Below, in pieces: positions 52,307 through 61,281 of a DNA stretch of 64,000 nt. The stretch's first letter is position 1; every line of letters begins with the position of its first letter. The notes under the pieces were generated by a model. It was not told where the DNA came from. It searched no databases and was given only the letters and a program-made list of their open reading frames with translations. A program made the translations under genes and the position numbers. The DNA is from NaphS2 sp964588535 (GTDB taxonomy: Bacteria; Desulfobacterota; DSM-4660; Desulfatiglandales; Desulfatiglandaceae): the NCBI GenBank assembly GCA_964588535.1, contig CAZPQA010000003.1, positions 1 through 64,000 of the forward strand. The letters run 5' to 3'.

Positions 52307-54358
52307 ATGAAAGACTTGAATCGCGTTCTATTAACCGCAAGACATCGTCTGTTCCATGTTGCATTCGCATTGCTTTTTCTGGTTGCCCTTCCGGCAAGTG
52401 CTTATTCTTTTCAATTCGTGGATGATGGGGGTAAAACCATTGAGATCACCCAACCACCCGCACGGGTGGTCTCCCTGGTGCCGTCCATCACCGAAATACT
52501 TCACAAAATCGGCGCAGGCGATGCGGTCAAAGCCGTCACCTACCACGACGTCTATCCAGCCACCAATGCCGGTAGACAAATCGTCGGAGGCTATTTTTCT
52601 CCGTCCCTAGACGTGATTGAGGCTGAAAAGCCAGACCTTATCTTTATTTCCGATCTTCACGAAGGAGTTAAGGAACACTTTAAAAATAGTAATTGCCTGC
52701 TTGTTGAGCTTGAAACAAAGTCAATTGAAGACAGCCAGAAAAAGATTCTGCTATTGGGGAAAATCTTCAACAAAGAAAAACAAGCTCAAACCCTGGTTCA
52801 GGCCATAAACGATCAATTGCAAACCATTGCCCGAAAAGTGGAACGGATCCCTACAGGAAAACGACAACGGGTCATTCGGCTGATGGGCCGCAACAAGGTA
52901 ATGACGCCGGGGGACGGATCTTTTCAAAATGAGATGATCCGGGCTGCCGGCGGCATTCCACCTCAGTTGGGCAGAAAGGGCGCTGTGACCCCTATCACCA
53001 AAGAGGAATGGATAAAGTTCAACCCTCAGGTCATATACGGATGCGGCGGAGATCGGAAGACCGCCAAGGCCTTTTTCAATCGCCCGGGATGGAAGGAAGT
53101 GGATGCCGTCAAAAACGGTCGGATCTTTTATTTCCCATGCGAGCTTACCTGCCGGGCTTCCACCAATACCGGTCACTTCGTAAGCTGGCTTTCAGCCAGA
53201 ATCTATTCGAACCTTTTTTCCAAAAAGGAGTTTCAGATCTCGGACGGGAAAATACTCAGAACCCGAAAAATTTCCCTTGACCTGAACTATGTGAAGGGCG
53301 CACGAATCATTTACAGCAACATCAATGATTTTTTAAATAAAACCCTTGTGATTGACTTTAGCCACCCCATGGAGATACTTTCGACCCTTGAAGGAAAAAG
53401 AACGGGAATTCAAACCGCGGGCAATCATTATTCCCCACCGCCATGCTGGGCCATCGAGCACCAAAGAGGGTTGGCACAGTCGCGTGCCCTGATTTACAGT
53501 GTTATCGAAGTGTCGGCGGATACTTCTTCCTTTCTTTTCACCGGCGCTGATATGGATCACCTCGCCGTCATTCATAAACAATTTAAAGACATGAAAGTCT
53601 ATGCCCTGGTCACTGCCGGGGTAAAATCAAATGCGCTCAGAATGGGTAAGGATGAAGGAAAATATTATGAGCCGGGAACCATAAACATCATCCTTCTATC
53701 CAACATGAAGCTCACCCCCCGCGCCATGACCCGGGCCATCATCAGTGCAACTGAAGCCAAAACAGCGGCTTTGATGGATCTGGATGTGAGGAGCACCGTC
53801 GCCCCCAGGCGTTACCAGGCCACGGGTACGGGAACCGACAATATTCTGGTGGTCCAGGGAACAGGGACCCCTATCAAACTTGCCGGCGGCCACTCCAAGA
53901 TGGGGGAACTCATCGCCAGGGCCGTATACCAGGGGGTCCAGAAAGCGGTTTCCAAACAAAACAAACTTGTGGCGGGGCGCAATATTTTCCAACGTTTGCA
54001 GGACAGGCACATCAGCCTCTATGAACTGGTTTCCGAGGCTCAGTGCGACTGCATGGCCAAAAAAGGGCAAGCAAGCATTGCCCTTGAAGAGGTTCTTATG
54101 ATGCCGCGCTATGCCGGATTTGTACAAGCCGCCTTTGCATTGAGCGACAATTACCGGAGGGGTCTGATCATCGATCTTTTGAGCTATCAACTCTGGTGCA
54201 AAACCGTGGCCGAAGAGATCGCCGGCAGAGAAATTCCCCAGTTCAGGGACCTCGTTGAAGCGGAGAATATGCCTGTGCCACTGAAGATGTCTCTGAACGC
54301 TTTGTTAAATGGTATTTCTTTTAGAGCTGAAAGCTCAAAGCTGAAAGCTCAAAACTGA
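52307..54358 (+). CDS. BtuF-CbiZ fusion: corrinoid-binding protein with cobinamide amidohydrolase domain
   Basis: 683 residues. A signal peptide (about 1-34), a periplasmic BtuF/FepB-type binding domain (FVDDGGKTIEITQPPARVVS, SLVPSITEILHKIGAGD, GCGGDRKTAKAFFNRPGWKE) to about 310, then a CbiZ domain (about 330-560: IQTAGNHYSPPPCWAIEHQ, YALVTAGVKSNALR, GTINIILLSN, ATGTGTDNILVVQGTGT). CbiZ removes the aminopropanol arm of adenosylcobinamide or pseudo-cobalamin so it can be rebuilt. Here the enzyme should work outside the cytosol. The last 120 residues and a repetitive tail (SSKLKAQN) are extra. Under the riboswitch. Confidence 0.88.
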   Translation: MKDLNRVLLTARHRLFHVAFALLFLVALPASAYSFQFVDDGGKTIEITQPPARVVSLVPSITEILHKIGAGDAVKAVTYHDVYPATNAGRQIVGGYFSPSLDVIEAEKPDLIFISDLHEGVKEHFKNSNCLLVELETKSIEDSQKKILLLGKIFNKEKQAQTLVQAINDQLQTIARKVERIPTGKRQRVIRLMGRNKVMTPGDGSFQNEMIRAAGGIPPQLGRKGAVTPITKEEWIKFNPQVIYGCGGDRKTAKAFFNRPGWKEVDAVKNGRIFYFPCELTCRASTNTGHFVSWLSARIYSNLFSKKEFQISDGKILRTRKISLDLNYVKGARIIYSNINDFLNKTLVIDFSHPMEILSTLEGKRTGIQTAGNHYSPPPCWAIEHQRGLAQSRALIYSVIEVSADTSSFLFTGADMDHLAVIHKQFKDMKVYALVTAGVKSNALRMGKDEGKYYEPGTINIILLSNMKLTPRAMTRAIISATEAKTAALMDLDVRSTVAPRRYQATGTGTDNILVVQGTGTPIKLAGGHSKMGELIARAVYQGVQKAVSKQNKLVAGRNIFQRLQDRHISLYELVSEAQCDCMAKKGQASIALEEVLMMPRYAGFVQAAFALSDNYRRGLIIDLLSYQLWCKTVAEEIAGREIPQFRDLVEAENMPVPLKMSLNALLNGISFRAESSKLKAQN

Positions 54359-54390
54359 AATTAAAATATACGCGGTTAGCTTTGAGCTTT
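54330..54390. repeat. Inverted repeat between BtuF-CbiZ and DUF3450 genes
   Basis: AAAGCTCAAAGCT (54330-54342) pairs perfectly with AGCTTTGAGCTTT (54378-54390). The left arm lies in a short tandem AAGCTCAAAGCTG-type array that forms the repetitive end of the preceding protein. It resembles dispersed repeats between genes; a role as weak terminator is possible. Confidence 0.6.
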
Positions 54391-54412
54391 ACGCTTTTAA
54401 GGAGCAAGTTTT

Positions 54413-55207
54413 ATGAACTCTCTTTTCTGTTTTGCACTTTTCTCATGGTTGTCGATCTCCATTATCCTTTTTTCGACGTCGGCCGCCGCCGAAGATCCAT
54501 CAGCCACCAACGTCAAGCAGACCGCTGAAAAGGCGGTTGAAGTGCGGCGTGAAAGCCAGAAGCTGGCGGACAGTTGGGCCAAAGAAGAGGCGGATCTCCT
54601 CTTGGAGACCCAAGCCCTCGAGCAGGAATTGGCGACGCTTAAATGGCGAAGAGAAAAGACCACCACGTATATGAAAGACCTTGAAGATAAGATGACCACC
54701 CTGAGAGCAAAAGAGCAGGCGGCCGATGAAATCCGAAATGAGCTGGAGCCCTTTCTGGACCAAACCCTTCAAGAATTGAAAGAATTTGCTGAAAACGACC
54801 TCCCCATGCTGGCGGAAATGCAGGCCCCGCGGCTCAGCTCCGCCGAGGCAATTCTCAACAACGCGGACGCAAACATCGTACAAAAAACACGAAGCCTGCT
54901 GGAAGCGACCACCCAGGCCCTGGAATACGGCTACTTTCCGGAGCCGGATGAGGCTGAAATTGAAATTGACGGAAGGTTGATCCGCGTTCAGCGACTGAAC
55001 GTGGGCCGTCTCGCTCAGTTTGCCCTCAGTGGTGACGCCCGGGATGCCTGGAAATGGCAGCGGGAAATGGGCCGCTACGAACCTGTTCCCAACTTTGCCA
55101 GGTCCATTCAGGAGGTCATCCAGATTACACAACGCTCCCGCCTGGTCTCATTGGTGGAATTGCCTGTAGGGCCGCCCGAGGAACTCGAGGAGGAGGTAAG
55201 CCAGTGA
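54413..55207 (+). CDS. DUF3450 periplasmic coiled-coil protein
   Basis: 264 residues with a signal peptide (to about residue 25, SAAA) and a long coiled coil (about 30-135), then a domain with ATTQALEYGYFPEPDEAEIE and a C-terminal QVIQITQRSRLVSLVELP. DUF3450 is encoded with TtpC-type TonB energising systems and is thought to sit in the periplasm with them. Overlaps the next gene by GTGA. Confidence 0.88.
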   Translation: MNSLFCFALFSWLSISIILFSTSAAAEDPSATNVKQTAEKAVEVRRESQKLADSWAKEEADLLLETQALEQELATLKWRREKTTTYMKDLEDKMTTLRAKEQAADEIRNELEPFLDQTLQELKEFAENDLPMLAEMQAPRLSSAEAILNNADANIVQKTRSLLEATTQALEYGYFPEPDEAEIEIDGRLIRVQRLNVGRLAQFALSGDARDAWKWQREMGRYEPVPNFARSIQEVIQITQRSRLVSLVELPVGPPEELEEEVSQ

Positions 55208-56607
55208 AATATGTACTCTGCCTCATATGCCTGGCTTTCCTGCCCGCAGGGACCTCAGCCCAGGAAGAAAAATTCAAAGCGGTGGCCCGGGAAGTTCGTG
55301 AAGACTTAGGAGAAGCCCGGAAAGAAAAGGTGTTAACCCGGGTAGAAGCGGCCCAACAACGCACAAGCCTTAAAAAAGAGATCAAACACCTTAAAGAGCG
55401 GATCAAACAGGAAAATTCGGCACTTGAGGCTGATGAAAAGCGCCTTGAAGCCATGCGGGAAGAACGCCTTGAACTGGAACGCACGATTCGCGCCCACACA
55501 GGCCACATGAAGGAACTGGATGCGGTTTTGCGGGATTTTGCACGTGATTTTTCAGGGCTTTCGGAGCGATCCCCCTACTCCGCTGAAGAGCCGGAACGGT
55601 TGGCGATCCTTAAAGACTTTCTGAACACAGAAAAGGTCCTTGGAATACAGAATATTCGGACCCTGGTAGCACTGGCCTTTGAGGACATGGCAGCCTCAGC
55701 GAAAATTATTAAACGCAAGGGGACCGTTGTTGATCGTCAGGGCCGGGAAGTGGAAAGCGATATCATACGGCTGGGAAATCTCACGGCCATTTACCGCGAA
55801 AACGGGAATGTCGGTTATCTCAACATGAGCCCCGCTTCCGAGCGTCTTCTGGCGGCGGCATCGCCCGGATGGGGCGTGCGGAGAAATCTCAAAACCTATT
55901 TTGATGGAGATGCAAATGCGGTTTACATGGATATTTCGGGGGGCGTTGCCGTAAAACAATTGTCACGGCAAACCACCCTCTGGGAACAGATTCAAAGCGG
56001 CGGACTGCTCATCTGGCCCATCCTTTTCGTGGGCCTGGTGGCTGCCATACTGGTGCTGGAGCGGCTCTTTTTTCTGGGCAGGGTCAGCCAGAAAACAGAC
56101 AAGCTCATGACCCATGTGACGGAACTGGTGGAAGCGGGCGATTACAAGGGGGCCATGCAAACAGCAGAATCCCAGTCCGGACGTCCCACTGGTAACGTTC
56201 TAAAGGCGGGACTTGAACAACAGGGACAGCCCCGGGACATCATCGAAAGCAGCCTGGCCGAGGCCATCCTTAAGGAAACCCCCCGCCTGGAACGATTTCT
56301 CCCCGCACTCAAAGTGCTGGCCGCCATCGCCCCCCTTCTGGGTCTTCTGGGAACCGTCACCGGAATGATCAACACCTTTCATGTCATTACCGTTCACGGG
56401 ACCGGAGACCCACGGCTTATGGCCGGCGGCATCAGCGAAGCGCTCATCACCACCCAGTTGGGTCTGGCCGTGGCCATCCCCATATTGGTCATTACCGCCC
56501 TTTTGGGACGAAAAGCGAGTCGCATCGCCTCGGATATGGAGGAAAAAGCCATGGCTTTGATCGCTGCCCTGTTGAGAGACCAGAGGCTCCCCAATGGAAG
56601 CGCTTGA
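55204..56607 (+). CDS. TtpC-like MotA/TolQ/ExbB protein with periplasmic coiled-coil N-terminus
   Basis: 467 residues from GTG 55204. A signal peptide, a coiled coil (about 40-110), a periplasmic domain, then three membrane helices (TLWEQIQSGGLLIWPILFVG; LAAIAPLLGLLGTVTGMINTF; AVAIPILVITALLG) of the TolQ/ExbB type. This layout is TtpC of Vibrio TonB2 systems, which is needed with ExbB2/ExbD2/TonB2 for transport energy. Overlaps the next gene by 14 bp. Confidence 0.9.
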   Translation: MKYVLCLICLAFLPAGTSAQEEKFKAVAREVREDLGEARKEKVLTRVEAAQQRTSLKKEIKHLKERIKQENSALEADEKRLEAMREERLELERTIRAHTGHMKELDAVLRDFARDFSGLSERSPYSAEEPERLAILKDFLNTEKVLGIQNIRTLVALAFEDMAASAKIIKRKGTVVDRQGREVESDIIRLGNLTAIYRENGNVGYLNMSPASERLLAAASPGWGVRRNLKTYFDGDANAVYMDISGGVAVKQLSRQTTLWEQIQSGGLLIWPILFVGLVAAILVLERLFFLGRVSQKTDKLMTHVTELVEAGDYKGAMQTAESQSGRPTGNVLKAGLEQQGQPRDIIESSLAEAILKETPRLERFLPALKVLAAIAPLLGLLGTVTGMINTFHVITVHGTGDPRLMAGGISEALITTQLGLAVAIPILVITALLGRKASRIASDMEEKAMALIAALLRDQRLPNGSA

Positions 56608-57238
56608 AAGCATATGGGTCTCTATTTGGACCGGAGGCCCCGTGATGGCCCCCCTGATCGTGGTCTCCGTCTGGATGTGGCACCTGATCGCTCTGAAGGT
56701 TCTGTGGGTGTTCCGCGTTCGGCGAAATCAGGTTAAAATGTCCCAGGCCATTGAATATATGTCAGCCGTAAAATCCGCCTTCTCTAATGAAAAGGGGTCT
56801 AATGACCAAGGGCCCAATGACAAGGGACCTAAAGGCGAAGCCCTCGCCTATTTTCTCGGGAGCCGTCATTTCGACCCCGAAAGCGATCGGATTATGTGGG
56901 AAGCGGCCGTCCAGAGACAGATATCTCCTTTGAATCGCCACATGACCGCCATACTGATTCTGGCCGCGGTAGCGCCTCTGTTGGGGCTGCTGGGCACCGT
57001 CACGGGAATGGTGGACACCTTCCGGGTGATCGGTGTAGAGGGCACGGGCAATCCCCAGGCCCTGGCATCGGGCATCAGGGAAGCGCTGATCACCACCCAG
57101 ACAGGACTTCTGATCGCCATCCCCGGACTACTGGTGGGTCAAACCCTTCGCAAACAGATCAGGAATATTCGAGGCGACCTCATGATATTCTATCGTGCCG
57201 TGGATCAATGGCTGGAAAGGAGGCAGGGTAATGTTTAG
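56594..57238 (+). CDS. exbB: ExbB-like proton channel protein
   Basis: 214 residues: three membrane helices with AAVAPLLGLLGTVTGMVDTF and ITTQTGLLIAIPGLLVG. A low-complexity insert (KGSNDQGPNDKGPKG) lies near residues 65-79 in the cytosolic loop. With ExbD it forms the stator that feeds TonB; starts inside the TtpC gene. Confidence 0.92.
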   Translation: MEALESIWVSIWTGGPVMAPLIVVSVWMWHLIALKVLWVFRVRRNQVKMSQAIEYMSAVKSAFSNEKGSNDQGPNDKGPKGEALAYFLGSRHFDPESDRIMWEAAVQRQISPLNRHMTAILILAAVAPLLGLLGTVTGMVDTFRVIGVEGTGNPQALASGIREALITTQTGLLIAIPGLLVGQTLRKQIRNIRGDLMIFYRAVDQWLERRQGNV

Positions 57239-57656
57239 AGTCGGCAGCAGTCTCGGGAGCATGAACAAGCAAGATTCGGGTGATGCCGAAATCAACATGG
57301 CACCCCTCATCGATATGATTTTCATTCTCCTGATCTTTTTCCTGGTGACCGCCACTTTTGTCAGGGAATCCGGAGTAGAGATTCAAAGACCCGAAGCGGC
57401 ATCCGCCCAAACCAAAGACGCGGCCGGCATCTTTATCGCCGTCACTCAGGATGGGGGCATCTTTATCGATAAAACCATGGTAGATTTACGAAGCGTACGG
57501 GGTATTGTGGAGCAGTTTCTCCTGGAAAACCCGTCTGGCGCCGTCATGCTTGAGGCGGACCGTAACAGCATGACCGGTCGAATGGTTCATGTCCTGGACC
57601 AATGTCGAATGGCGGGCGCCGAAAATATAGCCGTATCAACGGTCAGGGGTGAATAA
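57231..57656 (+). CDS. exbD: ExbD/TolR-like protein
   Basis: 141 residues: INMAPLIDMIFILLIFFLV gives the single membrane segment with the proton-carrying Asp of ExbD, followed by a periplasmic domain (VMLEADRNSMTGRMVHVLDQ). Starts 8 bp inside exbB and overlaps tonB by one base. Confidence 0.93.
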   Translation: MFRVGSSLGSMNKQDSGDAEINMAPLIDMIFILLIFFLVTATFVRESGVEIQRPEAASAQTKDAAGIFIAVTQDGGIFIDKTMVDLRSVRGIVEQFLLENPSGAVMLEADRNSMTGRMVHVLDQCRMAGAENIAVSTVRGE

Positions 57657-58438
57657 TGAGTGTCGCCCGAGGCATACCCAAAACCAACCGGCTCGTGTAT
57701 CGCGCGGCCGTTGCCTTGATATTGTCCCTGCTTGTCAATGCGGCTATTTTTACCATAGCCCCTGTGCTTCTGGACAGACGTGTCATGTCGGAATTTTCCA
57801 GACACGCGCTGTTGAACCTCATGATGCCCCTGCGACCCAAAATACCGGAACCCGAAATCAACGAGCCTGAACTTCTGGAAGAATTACCGCAACTGGAGCT
57901 GGTGCCCATGGAAAATGAAATACCGGCCGAACTCCTGGACCCGCCTGAACTTGCGCCCCCTGAACTGGAAATGCCCCAAGTGGAACCCCCACCATTGTCC
58001 CCGCCCACGCCCGAAGTCCCCACTCTGGAAATCGACATAAAATCTCTATCCGCGTCATCAGTTCCTCTGGCCGTCAACGTGCCCCGAACCATTGCCAAAG
58101 CCCCCACAATAGAGCAAACCGCGCCAAGGATGGCTGAAAACCGCGAATATTCCATGGGAGAAGTGGATTCGAAACCGGGGGTTCTGGGGCAGGCACTACC
58201 CCCCTATCCCCACAGGGCCCGTCGAAGGGGGGTCGAGGGTTGGGTAAAGGTTCGCTTTCTGGTGACTAAGGATGGTCAAGTGCGAAACCTGACGGTTTTA
58301 CAGGAATCTCCCACAGGCGTCTTTCACAAAACCGTCATGCGCACCGTGCCCCGATGGCGCTTCAAACCGGCTCGAAAAGACGGACGATCCGTTGATGTAT
58401 GGGTGGAACAGACCATCAATTTCAGGTTGGAAAAATGA
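57656..58438 (+). CDS. tonB: TonB protein
   Basis: 260 residues: N-terminal membrane anchor (ALILSLLVNAAIFTIAPVLL), Pro/Glu-rich spacer (PPELAPPELEMPQVEPPPLS) and C-terminal TonB domain (PPYPHRARRRGVEGWVKVRF, VMRTVPRWRFKPAR). It should transmit energy to an outer-membrane corrinoid receptor (BtuB-like), which is not in this window. ATGA overlap with the next gene. Confidence 0.93.
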   Translation: MSVARGIPKTNRLVYRAAVALILSLLVNAAIFTIAPVLLDRRVMSEFSRHALLNLMMPLRPKIPEPEINEPELLEELPQLELVPMENEIPAELLDPPELAPPELEMPQVEPPPLSPPTPEVPTLEIDIKSLSASSVPLAVNVPRTIAKAPTIEQTAPRMAENREYSMGEVDSKPGVLGQALPPYPHRARRRGVEGWVKVRFLVTKDGQVRNLTVLQESPTGVFHKTVMRTVPRWRFKPARKDGRSVDVWVEQTINFRLEK

Positions 58439-60036
58439 TCAAAAATTTGGCCATCACAAGCCTGATCATCATATTCACGCTTCTGGGAAACAACGTTTCA
58501 GCGGGAGACTGCCCAAAGGATCCTTTACCCGTTGCACCGGAGCTTCACCGTGTTCTGACCCACGCGGAAAAAGAAATGGAAGAGGGCCGCAATCAAAAAG
58601 CCCTGAGCCTGTTGGCAGATTATGCACGTAAAAACGGTTCAAATGCACATCCTCAACTCCCTTTTCTAAAGGGGCTTGTCAATTATCGGCTCAAGCGCTT
58701 TAACAATTCGGAGACTTTTTTTAAAGAGGCCGTCAAACTCGACCCCTGTTTTGGTGAAGCCTGGCAAAACCTCGCCGCCGTCCGGTACCAGCAGAAGCGC
58801 CCCGCCGAGGCGGCCGAAGCCATAACCAGAGCCTTTTCACTGATACGGCCTGAAAATCCCGATCTTCAATACCAGGCTGCCGTATTTTGGCTCATGGCCA
58901 AAGAGACGAAAAAAGCCATTTCTCTGCTCAAAGGGTTGTGTGCAAGGCCCAACCCGTCTCCCCGGTGGCGCACCGCTCTGGCCCATGTTCTGGAAACATT
59001 GGAAAAAAACGACAAGGCCGCCAAGGTCCTTGCCAGCAGGAACGTCGCGGGAAAAGCCTCGGCCAACAGTTTCAGATCAGCCCTCCTGCATCTTAAGGAA
59101 GACGCTCCCCAAAAGGCGCTTCCCATCCTTAAAAAACTTGCAGCAAACGCCAATCCCAACGCCCAATGGCTCATCGTCCTGGCCTCGACCCTGGACAGGC
59201 TCAACAGACCGAAGGAAGCTTCAGAGGTTATGGAAAAGGTGGATTTAGACGCGCCTGCTCTATCCGCTAAAATACGATTTCAAGTCGCCATTTTCTGGCT
59301 GAAACACGACCACCCAAAGCGCGCCCTTCACTTGCTGGAAACAATGGCCAAGAATCCACACGCCTCTAAAAGCTGTCGCGTAGCACTTATCGAGGCCCTG
59401 GTGAGAACGGGCAAACCCCAAGCGGCAAATGCCACGCTAAAGGGGCTCCTGGACCGATACCCGCAGGATGAACAAATCTGGCGGCTTGCCGCCTGGATAG
59501 CCATTGAACAAGAGGATTATGGGAAAGCCGCGGCGGACCTGGAAGTGGCCTTCCGCCTTGATCCGCCGAAACACGGGGGCTGGAAACGATTGGGAAACCT
59601 CTACCGACTTGCGGGCGTGCCGCGCAAGGCCGCTGAAGCCTATATCCGTGCCTTCGGGGAAACACCCACCGCCAGAGACCTTGATCTACTGGCGTCTACC
59701 CACACGGAAGCCCATCAAATGGAATACGCCATCGCCGCCGCGACCCAGGCCGCAAAGCTAGCACCCACAGCCAAACGATTCTCCCGCCTGGGTCGGATGT
59801 ATATCAAACAACGGGATTTCGCAAAGGGAATGGCAGCATTTCAGAAAGCGGCACAACTTGACGACCAGGGAGGGATTAACAGCCTGCGGCTCGGATACGC
59901 CGCCTGGGAACTGGATCAGCTCGCTTCCGCTAAAACCGCTTTCCAATCGGTCCTTCGAAAAGCAGATTCCGGGAGTCAAACGGCATCCAGAGCATCCCGG
60001 GCTCTCAAAACAATCAATCAGATGATGAAAAAATAA
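58435..60036 (+). CDS. TPR-repeat periplasmic protein of the TonB system
   Basis: 533 residues from ATG 58435. Signal peptide (to about 24), then many tetratricopeptide repeats (ETFFKEAVKLDPCFGEAWQN, DLEVAFRLDPPKHGGWKRLG, GMAAFQKAAQLDDQGGINSL). TPR proteins of this kind finish DUF3450/TtpC/TonB operons and probably act as a scaffold. No enzymatic motif seen. Confidence 0.9.
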   Translation: MIKNLAITSLIIIFTLLGNNVSAGDCPKDPLPVAPELHRVLTHAEKEMEEGRNQKALSLLADYARKNGSNAHPQLPFLKGLVNYRLKRFNNSETFFKEAVKLDPCFGEAWQNLAAVRYQQKRPAEAAEAITRAFSLIRPENPDLQYQAAVFWLMAKETKKAISLLKGLCARPNPSPRWRTALAHVLETLEKNDKAAKVLASRNVAGKASANSFRSALLHLKEDAPQKALPILKKLAANANPNAQWLIVLASTLDRLNRPKEASEVMEKVDLDAPALSAKIRFQVAIFWLKHDHPKRALHLLETMAKNPHASKSCRVALIEALVRTGKPQAANATLKGLLDRYPQDEQIWRLAAWIAIEQEDYGKAAADLEVAFRLDPPKHGGWKRLGNLYRLAGVPRKAAEAYIRAFGETPTARDLDLLASTHTEAHQMEYAIAAATQAAKLAPTAKRFSRLGRMYIKQRDFAKGMAAFQKAAQLDDQGGINSLRLGYAAWELDQLASAKTAFQSVLRKADSGSQTASRASRALKTINQMMKK

Positions 60037-60051
60037 TAAGGAAATTTACCC

Positions 60052-61176
60052 ATGACCATCAAATCGAATTCAGAATATATGCACGGCGGGGTCCCCAAAA
60101 CCGACATGCAGCGGCTGGACGTTGCCGAGAGACGGGTTCTGGACTTCAGCGTCAATCTTAATTTTTTTGGGCCGCCCCCCATCATAGAAGAAAAATGGCC
60201 GGAATTGTTTGAAACCATCGAGCAATACCCCAGTGTGAGCGGGGATGGCGTAGCCCGGTACTATCAGTCTGTCTGCGGGGTGTCCCTTCATAATTTCCTG
60301 GCTGGGAACGGTTCCACTGAATTGATCTATCTCGTCGCCAGAGTGATCGGATATCAGCGGGCCGCTATCATAACCCCTTCATTTCACGACTATGAACGGG
60401 CATCGCTTTTGGCAGGAGCCCAAGTGATTCGGTGCCCCCTCTCACCCCACAATGGTTTCGCGCTCCCTCGAAAAGAAGATCTGATCGGGATGCTGAGGGA
60501 TGTTGACGCTCTCTGGATCGCGAGACCCAACAACCCCACGGGCAACTTGTTTGAAAAAAACCTGGTCCTGGAACTGGCCGACCAATTTCCTGAAAAATGG
60601 TTTATCGTTGATGAGGCTTTTGTGCAATTCCTTGATGATTGGAAAAAGAGAAGTCTTCTCACGGAAAAACCTAAAAGCAATGTTCTGGTACTCAACTCAC
60701 TCACAAAGTTCTACGCCGTGGCCGGTCTTCGTCTTGGCGGAATAGTGGGGCACGAGAACGTCATCTCCCGAATGAAACGCGCCAAAGAACCCTGGGCCAT
60801 CAATGGAATCGCCGATCGGGTGGCATCGCTTCTCTCAGAGTGCACTGATTATGATGAAAAAAGCCGGCTTGCCATCAATGGGGAAAAGGAAAGGGTTTTT
60901 AGTGCCCTCAAAGATATGGATGGCATCCTCCCGTTTCCGCCTTCCGTCAACTACATTTTATGCCAATGGCTCAAAACCGATAACCTGGACCACCTGCTGG
61001 CCCATCTATTGGCCAATGGCGTGTACATCCGGGACTGCCGGAATTTCCCGGGGCTTGAAAAAAACTACTTTCGCCTGGGTCTCAGGATCCCGGAAGAAAA
61101 TGATCGCCTTCTTTCGCTTATCTCATCGTTTGAAGGGCCTTATCAGCTTCCTGGTGGAAGCGTCCCTCCAGAATGA
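60052..61176 (+). CDS. CobD/CobC-like threonine-phosphate decarboxylase or HisC-type aminotransferase
   Basis: 374 residues of the class I/II PLP fold: YMHGGVPKTDMQRLDVAERRVLDFSVNLN, GNGSTELIYLVAR, WIARPNNPTGNLF, FIVDEAFVQFLDD, SLTKFYAVAGLRLGG (PLP lysine). CobD makes aminopropanol phosphate for the cobamide nucleotide loop; CbiZ cleaves off that same arm, so this enzyme at the end of the riboswitch operon would allow rebuilding. A HisC-type role is the alternative. Confidence 0.8.
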   Translation: MTIKSNSEYMHGGVPKTDMQRLDVAERRVLDFSVNLNFFGPPPIIEEKWPELFETIEQYPSVSGDGVARYYQSVCGVSLHNFLAGNGSTELIYLVARVIGYQRAAIITPSFHDYERASLLAGAQVIRCPLSPHNGFALPRKEDLIGMLRDVDALWIARPNNPTGNLFEKNLVLELADQFPEKWFIVDEAFVQFLDDWKKRSLLTEKPKSNVLVLNSLTKFYAVAGLRLGGIVGHENVISRMKRAKEPWAINGIADRVASLLSECTDYDEKSRLAINGEKERVFSALKDMDGILPFPPSVNYILCQWLKTDNLDHLLAHLLANGVYIRDCRNFPGLEKNYFRLGLRIPEENDRLLSLISSFEGPYQLPGGSVPPE

Positions 61177-61281
61177 AAAGGCTGAAAAGCCTGAAAAGGA
61201 GCGGAAGGTCAGAAAGACCCGGAAAACACGTGAACCCAGAACCGAAAAGCCAGTACAGGAGGAGACATCATCGGCAAATTC

